Positions 25,898 to 35,108 of a stretch of 64,000 nt of DNA are shown here, one piece after another (position 1 is the first letter of the stretch; each line of letters starts with the position of its first letter). Made by a program: the position numbers and the translations under genes. The notes under the pieces were generated by a model. It was not told the origin of the DNA. It worked only from the letters and a program-made list of their open reading frames with translations, and did no database searches. This DNA comes from Isoetes taiwanensis (Eukaryota > Streptophyta > Lycopodiopsida > Isoetales > Isoetaceae), in contig JAJEKV010000054.1 of the NCBI GenBank assembly GCA_021234155.1, positions 2,027,468 through 2,091,467 on the forward strand, given 5' to 3'.

Positions 25898-25964
25898 GTC
25901 TCACACGTTGCGCCCAGACCAATAATGAACTTTTCATTTTCGGTCCTGGCGCGACGTGTGAGAC
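25898..25964 (-). other. Leader hairpin H2 of Element 2
   Basis: Arms GTCTCACACGTTGCGCC and GGCGCGACGTGTGAGAC pair at 16 of 17 positions, the odd one being a G-T wobble. The counterpart in Element 3 is at 53493-53561. Confidence 0.75.
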
Positions 25965-26106
25965 ATCCTCTCGAATTGGCCTAGGATGTCTGCTTTGACT
26001 AAAACAAAAGCTAAAACTTACTAACTCAACTTAATTAAGTAACTTTATACACTTATAATTTACTCTAAAACACTTTGTATTAAACAAAATTTTATCATTT
26101 ACGAAA

Positions 26107-26355
26107 TTAATAATGCTCAGCTTTGATGTAGCTGGCAAGCTGCATGTCCTTCTTCATTAGTGTTACTCTCTTGGCGTGTACTGTGCAGGCTGTTGAGTCT
26201 TCAAAATGTTGGACCAGCTTCTGCTCTGCTGCTTCTTGACCCTTGGCCTCCCGCTCTCGTTCTGCCCTCTCCTCTTCTTGTTTCCTTCGGCCTCCTTGGC
26301 CTCTGGCTGTTTCGCCTTGTCGAGGAAGTCGAGCGGTCTGTTTGGTGCGCATCAT
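26107..26355 (-). CDS. Histone H3-like protein, internally rearranged, encoded in Element 2
   Basis: 82 codons from ATG (26355-26353) to TAA (26109-26107). The protein starts MMRTKQTAR, sharing the seven residues RTKQTAR with the tail of histone H3. A charged segment of about 30 residues follows (E/R/Q/G-rich, with [12 protein letters not shown]). The last 43 residues match the end of the H3 fold: QEAAE..LV..FEDS..C.V, then [15 protein letters not shown], then a divergent end where H3 has RRIRGERA. Canonical H3 is 136 residues; the missing part is most of the tail, helix alphaN, helix alpha1 and the start of alpha2, so it could not form a normal nucleosome core fold. VTLM.KD rather than VTIMPKD, and FEDS, also resemble centromeric H3. 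It is the first ORF after the PBS, about 610 nt in, on the sense strand. Element 3 carries a decayed copy at the same place. Confidence 0.85.
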   Translation of the reverse strand: MMRTKQTARLPRQGETARGQGGRRKQEEERAEREREAKGQEAAEQKLVQHFEDSTACTVHAKRVTLMKKDMQLASYIKAEHY

Positions 26356-26499
26356 GTCGATCGGAGTCTTGGTGTCTATCAAGATGCTGTCTCTATCTAG
26401 CTTAAGGGTCTTGGTTCTAAGTCTAAAGCTTAGCCTTTAATATTATCTAACATTATTAAAGCTTAAATCTAATTAAGAATTATAATTCAAACACAAACG

Positions 26500-26583
26500 A
26501 TGCCCGCCCTCAGTGGTTGGCACGAGGGGGTTCAACCCTGTGGGTGGGAGGTTCAATTCCCGCTACTGCGGGAATCCTTTTTT
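26500..26583 (+). repeat. tRNA-like (SINE-type) block, antisense to Element 2
   Basis: The plus strand has an A-box-like CCCTCAGTGGTTGGC, a perfect B box GGTTCAATTCC 30-40 nt later, near-complementary ends (ATGCCCG and CGGGAAT, 6 of 7 pairs) and a run of six T at 26578-26583, as for RNA polymerase III. The anticodon and T arms do not fold well, so it is not a working tRNA. Element 3 has the same block at 52877-52960. Confidence 0.55.
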
Positions 26584-26702
26584 AAGATGAGGTTCAAATA
26601 GATTGAAAAGCTAGACTAATCTAGTTAATACCTAGCTTAAAATTCAAATTACCATGTTATTTTTGTGAAATTTATGACTTTTTAAGCTCTTTTAAGCTCA
26701 AT

Positions 26703-26769
26703 GTCTCACACATTGCGCCCAGGCTGAAAATGAGATCTTCATTATCTGTTCTGACGCAACGTGCGAGAC
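26703..26769 (-). other. Leader hairpin H1 of Element 2
   Basis: Arms GTCTCACACATTGCGCC and GACGCAACGTGCGAGAC lie about 195-260 nt inside the PBS. The counterpart in Element 3 is duplicated (52508-52601 and 52636-52729). Confidence 0.7.
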
Positions 26770-26950
26770 CATCTTATTTGGCTCACTAATTTTTGTCTTT
26801 TTATGTTCTCATTCACTTTACTGTTACTAGCTTAGCATATACTACCAAAAATGAGAAAACTTTTTCCCACTTTTCGAGGTTTGAGGATCCTATCAAGTTA
26901 GTACTACTGGGAGCATGGCCAGTGCTTTGCTCTTGGTCTCCAAGAACATT

Positions 26951-26962
26951 GCTCTAATACCA
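26951..26962 (-). promoter_or_regulatory. Primer binding site of Element 2 (initiator Met tRNA)
   Basis: The minus strand reads TGGTATTAGAGC, one base different from the standard TGGTATCAGAGC, one nucleotide inside the 5' LTR. Confidence 0.9.
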
Positions 26963-27948
26963 CTGTGACGTCCCCTACTCGCATACGGTGCACTCACCGT
27001 ATACAAACAGGAGTTCATCCCCCATACCAGCTCCATGCCGATACAGGGCCCTCCACATGACACTGCAACCGTGACGGGTTCCAGTGGGAAGAGTGAAGGG
27101 GTCATTTTACCCCGTCTCCCTCAGGGCCTACCTAGCTGCGGAAGCGTAAACATACATGTCAGTATAAAACATAACCACATATCCACCTTGAAGGGTGGTG
27201 CATCAACATCTGCATAAACAATGATCAGCATCATACATAGGGGTCCTACCCAAGGCTCGGACTTCGAAAGGATGACCGATGGCTTGGGTCTCAGTTAGTT
27301 CGTTGCGCATGAATTCATGGCAATGGATTTGGCTGGCATAAGAACATGGCATAGGGTTGTCCACTACATCCGCCCCTCACATTGCACACTTTGCGAGTAG
27401 GCTGAAAAGTGTTGGGACACGATTGTAGCCGGCCGGGATGCATAGCCAAAGGGGCTATTCGGGTTGCATCTCCCCGGTTCGATGGGGGCGGTAGGGATCT
27501 CTCCCTCGAGAGATCTACACATTAGGGCGGATTTGGGGTCTGAAAATGGCCTCCTATCAGCCATTCCACGTCATATTTCCGCTCCCTTTTTCCCATGCCA
27601 CCTAGGATACCAAACTCTCATAATTACAGATTTGCTTGGAATATTCTCCCGGAATAAGGGGGATTGCGCATTCACGGCGCCATATGTATTTAATTTTGTT
27701 GGTTGTCAGACAGGCTGATGCAACATGTGGCGCTTCTAAAAAGCCACTTGCATTATAGCATACCGGCAACTCATGACGGTGTCTCTTCGTTTGTCAGATA
27801 CCAAGCGTGCGTGTCACCGATTCTTGCGCTATTTTCATTTAGAGGCCATGGCCATACAAGCTTCCCGCCTTCCACATTTCAAAATTTGAATGTGTAGGTT
27901 GAAGCTTTGTATCATACTTTTATTTCGAGGCGCTGCGGCTGCGCCTTA

Positions 27949-28146
27949 TGGGTGGTTCACATGGAGAAGTTTAGGCCCGCCGCTGAGTTCTGCGGAGTCA
28001 GCACTGATTAAAAAATTCAGCGCTGCATTAGCTACGCAAGTTGGATCTTGCAAGGGCTGATTTTCCAAAACGGGCTGAATTTTTTGCCTCGCCCAAGTTT
28101 TGAGGTTTTAACCCGGTAACCCAAGTGATTCGTCCATGTGAACCCA
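27949..28146. mobile_element. Possible MITE (~200 bp) inside the 4.0 kb transposon
   Basis: GGGTGGTTCACATGGA at the left is mirrored by TCCATGTGAACCCA at the right. Length and lack of coding fit a MITE. A target duplication is not clear. Confidence 0.45.
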
Positions 28147-29276
28147 GCATTAACCGGGATCTTTACTTCATCCCAATACAGGCTTCCCGCCCCCTACAAT
28201 TCGAAATTTGAATTTGCTTAATGCATAAAAGCATGGATTGTAGGAGAATGGACTTTTCGATTTCCATATGCACGTTGCAAATTTCAAAAACGAGGTTAGT
28301 ATGAACGTTCGGCTCACCACACGGCTTAATTGTCTTTGGGGCATACAAATTGTACACCTTCATTTGGCGTCGTGCGATCCACAGCGATATGGAAGCTCCA
28401 AATGATGTGTAGATAAGGATCAAGCGACTCACGAATATGCTCCAGTCTTCAATCGCAAAAAGGAGGCCTAAAAATAAGAACTTAGACCTCGGCGTGTTGT
28501 GTCTTGCAGGCTCAAAAGTGTCGACATCTGGGCGGATGACGGTTTATATCCATTGGATCCGTTGAGTGGCAAGAAATCGTCATTTCGGGGACGTTTCAAG
28601 TTTAGTCCGATTTTGTGATGGCGGTAACTCTCGGCCTCCTAGGATATTGTGAGAGATTGAGAGGATGAAGGCATTGAATCGAATACGGTTCCTTGAGATG
28701 AGATGCTTCCGATAAGGAAGGGGAAATGTCCGTGAAGATGCTAATAAATGACATTATACTTTGCAATGTGAAGGGTTTATACATTCTTGAAGTACAAAGG
28801 TTATGGTGTTTGTGTTTAGATACCACAGATTAATACAAGAAGTCTTTGACTACTTTTAACAATAGATTCCTTTAAAAATCTATTGCCATTTAAATTATAA
28901 TAAAAAATGAGTCTTGAAACTCTTTAAGTAGTAGAAGAACTCTTTGACTAGTTATCCATTTGATGACCATTTTTAAGAAAATGTGATATGTGACATTCTT
29001 ATATGCAAACATTCATAAAATTTATGAACATTGAAGGTCAAAGCCATCCTTGTTTAAAGAGGATCATATGATGCGAAATCTTCATCTTGTGAAGTAATTG
29101 CATATAAGAAATTAGCCGGTGTGATCCTTAAGTAAAACATTAAATAGAAACACAAATATTGAACTTACAACTTAGCGTAAAACAAATAGTATTTTAATAA
29201 ACCAACACTTTATATACTAACACTTTACACTTTAAATAAGATATTTCTTTCTTTTCTTTTTTACTTGAAAGCTATT

Positions 29277-30722
29277 TTTTTTTTTCAAGATGGATCACAC
29301 CAAGCCGAATAATACATATGCAAAAAAAAAGGGACACACTAAATTCGCATGGTGTGATCCACTTTCTTATTTGTTGTCAAATTAAACTTAAATACAAGTA
29401 CTCATTCCTATTTGTATCTAAAATGCTTTACCACTATTAAGTACATAAGTCATTATCCCTTTTCAAAGAGCATATTATTTTTCAAGAAGGATCACACCAA
29501 GCGAATAGTACATATGAAACAAAAATGGAACACACTAAATTCGTGATCGTGTGATCCACTTTCTTATTTGTTGTCAAATTAAAATTAAACACAAGTACCC
29601 CTTCTCATTTAATGCTTTACCACCCCAAGTGCATAAAGTTATTAGTCCTTTTCAAAGAGCATATCTTTTTTTAAGAAGGATCACATCAAGCATCCTATTT
29701 GCATCTAAAATACTTTACCAACTCTACTAGTACATAAAGTTATTAGCCCTTTTCAAAAAGCAAACACTTTATCAATAAATGAGCACGTCACATATCCACA
29801 CTTAACTTCAAATAAGACACATATATATTTCTTTTATTAAAAGATAATCAAAGTAATTTTACTATAGGAAGTCATCTTTTTCCAAAAAGATCACACCAAG
29901 CAAATTTTGTATAGGCTAAAAGGTTGGAATATACTAAATTCGCATGGTGTGATCAACTTTCTTGTTTGTTGTCAATAGATAATAACACCAAGTCCCTCAT
30001 CAATAGTCTCCCATTTGCATATAAAATATGTATCATTCCAAGTTATATTATGTTTTATGAAGTAAACTTTTTCAAAGAGGGTCCCAAAGCAAAATACAAA
30101 CACTTAATCAATAAGCCAACATTTTACCAACAACCAAAGCTTTATTAAATAAGATTTTTATGTTATTTTATCAAACCTAACAATGTTTCCATATGTGACA
30201 CTTTGAGTTAACTGATCCAAAGGCTCATGAAAGCGACATTTTATACAATATGTCTTTGGAGCTTTTGTGTCGTGGCATTAGTAAACACCTCTAATGGAGC
30301 AAATATTTTGTAACTCATTTTTCAACAACCACGGATGCACGTCTTATCAAACATTTCTTCATTGCAAGGACACCATTCTCATAAGGCTTGCACAATGCGC
30401 TTAAAAGAGATCATGGGACGACTTTCAAGCTCGGCTCCCACAACTTTACAACGTAAAACTAGATGCCCATTGCCCTGAATGTATATCTTGGAAAAGCATG
30501 TCTCTTATGTCCATATGTTAGACAACAACGATGCTAGTAATGCTTTTCCCTAGTCTCAAATCCCCGACATCTGATAAATATAGCCCAAAGAAAAATATTT
30601 GATTCAGTAAGTGAATATAAATCAAGAAGAGGGAAGAAAAAAGAAGCAAGGATCACATGTGAAATCTCACTACACATTTACAAAGTGCATATGCATTTTC
30701 GCATGGTGTGATCCATGTATTA
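29277..30722. repeat. Cluster of diverged palindromic repeats GGATCACACCAAGC / GCATGGTGTGATCC
   Basis: Three fuller units (29281-29385, 29480-29580, 29877-29975) each carry GGATCACACCAAGC or a near variant, a 35-50 bp spacer, a version of TTCGCATGGTGTGATCC, then ACTTTCTTATTTGTTGTCAA. Partial units are at about 29668-29695 and 30652-30716. The repeated half-sites suggest subterminal transposase-binding repeats, which is an inference. Confidence 0.7.
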
Positions 30723-32224
30723 TTGAGGGTGCAAATTTGCAAATATTCTCCTCTTCAAATCCCTTTCCCCCCTCCCTTCCCTTTTTTTTTTGCAATATAC
30801 TATCCATAGCATTTATTTTGAACCCTATAGTTCTACCTATTCATTGCATATGAATGTCGCTCCGACGATGTAACTCCATAGTCACCCTTCGTTAAGGATA
30901 GCATTCTCACCCACATCCTTCCACCGTCAGATCGATCGGTCGTTGAATTGTAAGAATGAATGGCAGAGAGCAATACGATGAATGGGAAGAGCTGAAAAGT
31001 AGGAAAACCGGAATGAAAATTTGGGTAGTAAAACATGGCATGTAACATACGTTTGCTTGTCGCTTTGCACATCGCCCGTTGTCGCTTAACTCTATGCTTT
31101 CGCCTTTAAAAAAAACACAGACACTATTGGAGACTTGGATTCTAAATGAAGAGCGATAGGAGAGGATGCACGAATGGGCTAATGTGAACAATGGAAATCT
31201 TGGTGCCAAAATTTGATAAGCTGGTTGGTGCATGTGGGCATGTGCACACGATGGGGGAAAAGTAGCCATTATTTTGGTCCGCGATCACGATTTTGAAAAA
31301 ATGCGGGCCATTAATGTGGTTGCAATGAATGCACACACATGTCCTATGAAATTTCGCCATGTGGATGCCAAGTAAGCCTGCTCCTCTTTCTACTTGCCAA
31401 CTAATACTGACTTTGGAAAAAAATGCGCAAACATCATTGGTCGCGAGAAACATGACGTGGAATTCTGGCATCCAAGATATGGGCCATTTTGAGACCCCAA
31501 ATCCGCCCTAATGTGCTGACTCAAGGTGACTAGAGGGCCACTGCCCTTATTCGACTTGAACCCAATGGAGAGTGACGCATCACTCCACGGGTGTCGAGCC
31601 CATGCCTTGCCCACACGCAGTGGCAAGCCATTAGACCTAGTCCACAGTGATCCCCGGTAGCACTAACACACCATAGGGATCGTTCAAGAGTTAGAACACG
31701 AACCTCCTTATAAGCCAGTCTGGCCCCTTCACCCACAACCAGGTGTGGCTCTTATGCACAGGCCAAATCTATAGTGTGCTAGAGAGGCTAATCTAGGAGC
31801 ATCTACTACCAAGCTTTAGGTCTCTACCCCCCTTCCCAATACAAGGAGTTCATAGAGATACATCATCCATATACATCACAGAAGAACTAAAGAACAAGAT
31901 CTAATCTATATCATAGAGTTAGGTTCTTTAGTTAGAGTCTGGTATCTAGAGATCTAGAGGGCTGCTATGGGCAATTTAATAGGCTAAACCTACTGATTTA
32001 ATGACTAGAAGATGGTTTAGGCTATTAAATTGACGAAAATCCCCGATCCTTGAGTTTCCTCCTCGACTGAGCTCAACCATCCCCGCTAAAACCGCTTTCG
32101 AATCAAGGGAAACTAATGGGGCAATTCGCTCAGACAGAGTATGGGAGGCGGTTTTGACCCCTGGGGCAGTCAAAACAGAGCTCTAAAACCCTAGAAACGA
32201 AAAATGGGCAAGTTAGGGTTTCCC

Positions 32225-32236
32225 TTCTTAAATAGA
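32225..32236 (-). promoter_or_regulatory. TATA-like promoter of the Element 2 5' LTR
   Basis: The minus strand reads GTCTATTTAAG, followed within 30 bp by AACCCTAA and then TTTCTAGGGTTTTAGAGC, a telo-box-like layout common at plant transcription starts. The Element 3 LTRs keep it. Confidence 0.55.
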
Positions 32237-32634
32237 CAAGGGGTTGGCTAGGGTTTCCAATTATCCCCTTTAGGCATGTGGGATAACTGGGAATGGGCCC
32301 ACTTGCCTTTAATGGCTAGGTGGCAAAATGTGCCCACATGGAAAAGTGTGCACCTTAATAAATGTGCACATTGGTAAATGTGCACATTAATGACAAATGC
32401 ACACTTGGGTATGGCCCACTTGGCATAAAGTGTCCACATGGGAAAATGTGCACCTAGATAAATGTGCACATGGGTAAATGTGCACATTAATAAATGCACA
32501 CTCCTTGCAAGTTGCCCCCTAGGGGCTACCCGCCTGGCTATATGTCGGCGTACACGTCAGTCGGGGTGGCATGTACGCGTGACGAGGCAGTACAGTATAC
32601 GTCCTGGGACCGTATACTGTGCTGGAACGTCACA

Positions 32635-33600
32635 GACTTTGACCCGTTTAGGTTGACTTCGGAGCAGTCAATTGTATATCTCCCGCGCGAGTACTTGTAT
32701 GAGAGCCAATGGGAAGAGCTAAAGGCTGCTGATTATAGACATTGCGTGTGGTGTGCAGACTTTGACACAGGTGGGCTGGTACACTCTAGGGTGTACGCAT
32801 CGTATGCACATGCGATGTGTTCTTGATTGGATGTTGCAAAGCCGCTTCTGTCCAATGTAAGACATATGGATTTTTCCTGAATTGCAATATGCCATATTAA
32901 ATATGCAAGGTGGCATGCCAGCTTTGCCACAACTAGTCGCTCGCAGAAGAGATGGGCAAATGCATACTTTTGAGAGTTATCGCGAGATGGAATTGTGGAG
33001 GGAGTGGAGGAGTCGTGCGAAGGAGAGGTAGTGCCAGACATTAACCAGTTTGATGTATCTAAAGTTCCCCCCTAGGATGAGTTTGCTCACTCATTTTAAG
33101 TGGCACTTTAGATTAGTCAAATAGGAAAATCGAGAAAGGAGTGAGCTGGAGTGCGATTTAGCTTCTCCATACCCACCGGAATGGTTGTCGACTAACCAGA
33201 CTTGTATTATCCACGACAAACAATACATAGATTTCCGGAATTGTTACCTCCTTTACAAAGGCGAGCTTTGCTCTCGCTCTCTTTAGAACTTCTGTACTAA
33301 TGTAGCTTAGTGTTTTTGATAGGTTGCATTACACAAGGGCTCTAAATGAGAAGATGGAGTAGAACTGGATTTCCTTTCTAGAGGTGGAAGTTCTCGTATA
33401 CAAGTTGCTATAATGTCAGAGGTGAGAGCGTTCCTTAATTTCAAGCCAAAGTGCTGCTTGAGCTTTGTCCATTCGTATAGCGGTTGTTAGGCACCAAATC
33501 ATGGAATATCCTATCTCCTGCTATTGATGGAGAACCTTGAGTAGCACTGTGACTTGAAATTAGAGAACGTGTCCCCTTCAGAGTCGTGGTAGACTGTACA
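32635..33600 (+). pseudogene. Decayed coding sequence of unknown family between Elements 2 and 4
   Basis: From 32828 to 33286 a single plus frame has only three internal stops in 153 codons and a mixed composition (for example DIWIFPELQYAILNMQGGMP, and PEWLSTNQTCIIHD). Before it, 32635-32826 is open in another frame, and 33325-33490 is partly open after an intron-like ag at about 33322. This looks like a broken multi-exon gene or an old transposase. I do not recognise it. The Element 2 and Element 4 insertions both border it. Confidence 0.35.
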
Positions 33601-33605
33601 AGGAC
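33601..33605. repeat. Target site duplication AGGAC of Element 4 (left)
   Basis: AGGAC lies directly before the left LTR and again directly after the right LTR (44670-44674), the 5 bp expected for Ty3/gypsy integration. Confidence 0.9.
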
Positions 33606-34174
33606 TGTTTGGGGTCTGGGTTCGGGAACTCCTGGAAGACAGCCCTCTGTGAGGACCCGTGGATCTAACAGGAGAGTCCGGGGGACTATGTCACGCGGGA
33701 TTTGCAAGAAGAGAAGAAGAAGAAGAAAACAGAACAAATGAGAGGAAAATGATAAGCTTCCTTGATATCAATGATGAACATACATGAGCTCTCGCAATAG
33801 AGAGAAAAACTGAAAGGAGACAAGACTCAAAACTCATCTAGAGCTCATGTGCGAGCTCTAGTCATATATATAGTACAATGGCCTTGGGCCCAATATAGAC
33901 ACTCGACCGATCTCTGGCCGACTCTCGGAAGGAGGCCTCGATTTGGTGGAATGGGCGGTGCCTCTTGAAGTGCCTAGAATCATGCCGACACAGGCGTCGT
34001 GACGGGTCATCACTTGTCCGAGCGCCCTCTTTGATAGGCTTTGATCTGCGTGGTCCGCCGCTTGGTCTTCATTGAGCCTTTGATGGCTGACCCGTGGTCG
34101 GCCGAGGATCCTTGAGCTTGACCTCAGTCTGTCAGATGATGAATAGTCCTGCACTGGGAGGCACAGGACTAACA
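33606..34174 (-). repeat. 3' LTR of Element 4 (569 bp)
   Basis: On the plus strand it runs from TGTTTGGGGTC to GGACTAACA and repeats 44116-44669. The TATA-like catatatatag (33863-33872) and the purine-rich agaagagaagaagaagaag region are present in both LTRs. Small differences are concentrated in CG-rich parts. Confidence 0.9.
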
Positions 34175-34184
34175 CTCCCCCACC
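34175..34184 (-). promoter_or_regulatory. Polypurine tract of Element 4
   Basis: The minus strand reads ggtgggggag immediately before the TGTTAG start of the 3' LTR. Confidence 0.75.
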
Positions 34185-35108
34185 AAACGACACACCCGAG
34201 TGAAGAAAAGGAGGAAGGGTTTCGAGGCTGGGAAGCCATCTGGTTCGAAAGTGATCCTCAGGGAGTGAGGGCGGGCACCATTATGGTATCGGGCAATGAG
34301 ATCCCTGGCGTGTTTGAAGAGCGAGGAGTGTTGTGGCCAAGGGCGTGATCTGCATCAATAAGAAAGCGAGATCGTACCATGTCTTCGCGGGCAGCATGGG
34401 CGCCTCGAAGAAATGTACCGACATTCCATGAGGAGGCAGGTCCGAGGCCAAAGGCGCATTAATCGGCATTCGGATTGCAATGAAAAATGGGGCGTTGCCG
34501 ATTTAAGGCTGAGCAAAATGCATTTAAGAGCAGCACAAAAACCTGCTTGAAGATGGATCAAGGATCCGGGGAGGTGGTGGCATTCTCGCAAGAAGGTGTC
34601 AAGACCATGAAGCGCATCCCCGGCCGCTGCCAACCACGCCATTAGCAATATAGATCCAATTCGTGGTGGTATCCAGAGTGGCACCTTCTTCCCAATGTGA
34701 GCGCCGAACAAAACGTGGATCCCACCGAGATCCGGCCGAGATCCGAGGTGGAGTCCATCCGCATGACCATCCATGACCTTGGTCCAAAAAGGAGGCTTAA
34801 ATCAAGTCGGGAACACGGGGCGTGGAGGTACGCCCAGGAAGCATAGGGAGAAGGAACCATGCCCGCGGGCGTGGGTTCCGAGCCGGTCTCCCCCGAATTG
34901 ATCGACAAGATCCGGATCAAGAGCTTGACACCAACGATCCCAAAGAGAAGCGAGAGAGTTGAGAGTTGGCGGGGAGGGCTATCCCATCCCGTGGGGACCG
35001 CCTTGCTATCCAACAGAGCCCGTGAATGGATTATAACCCGCGAGGTGTCGTGATATAAATTTGTGCATAGGGAAGATCCCGGGATGTCCTAGATACTTCC
35101 TTATTCGT
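34185..35108. other. Spacer between the extra ORF and the 3' LTR of Element 4
   Basis: GC-rich sequence open in several frames for 60-140 codons on both strands, none with a recognisable motif. Most likely non-coding 3' region. Confidence 0.35.

Larger units (their letters stand above)
27518..31515. mobile_element. 4.0 kb DNA transposon with CAC termini nested in the Element 2 LTR
   Basis: The left end CACATTAGGGCGGATTTGGG is inverted at the right as CCCAAATCCGCCCTAATGTG. Similarity of the ends continues in patches for about 75 bp (shared TTCCACGTCAT). Flanks are CTA (27515-27517) and CTG (31516-31518). The surrounding LTR continues across the insertion when compared with 51700-51720. No transposase is recognisable. 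It contains a small inverted-repeat element (27949-28146) and a cluster of palindromic repeats (29281-30720). Confidence 0.8.
12511..32634 (-). mobile_element. Element 2: non-autonomous LTR retrotransposon carrying a histone H3-like ORF
   Basis: On the minus strand the order is 5' LTR (32634-26964), PBS, leader with hairpins, tRNA-like block, H3-like ORF, long interior, polypurine tract, 3' LTR (13634-12511, cut by Element 1). Two DNA transposons are nested in it. Without them the interior is about 8.1 kb, close to the 8.4 kb of Element 3, and the two align along their length in opposite orientation. I recognise no gag, RT or integrase motif, which fits a large retrotransposon derivative mobilised in trans. 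Confidence 0.85.
26964..32634 (-). repeat. 5' LTR of Element 2, split by a 4.0 kb DNA transposon
   Basis: The LTR pieces are 26964-27517 and 31516-32634 (about 1.67 kb together), matching the Element 3 LTRs end to end in reverse. Ends are TGTGACGTCCCC (left) and GGAACGTCACA (right). The base after the right end begins gactt, the presumed 5-bp target duplication; its partner lies beyond the window. Confidence 0.9.

Noticed and set aside
26500-26583. A functional tRNA gene
   Set aside because: A and B boxes are present, but the anticodon and T stems do not pair properly.
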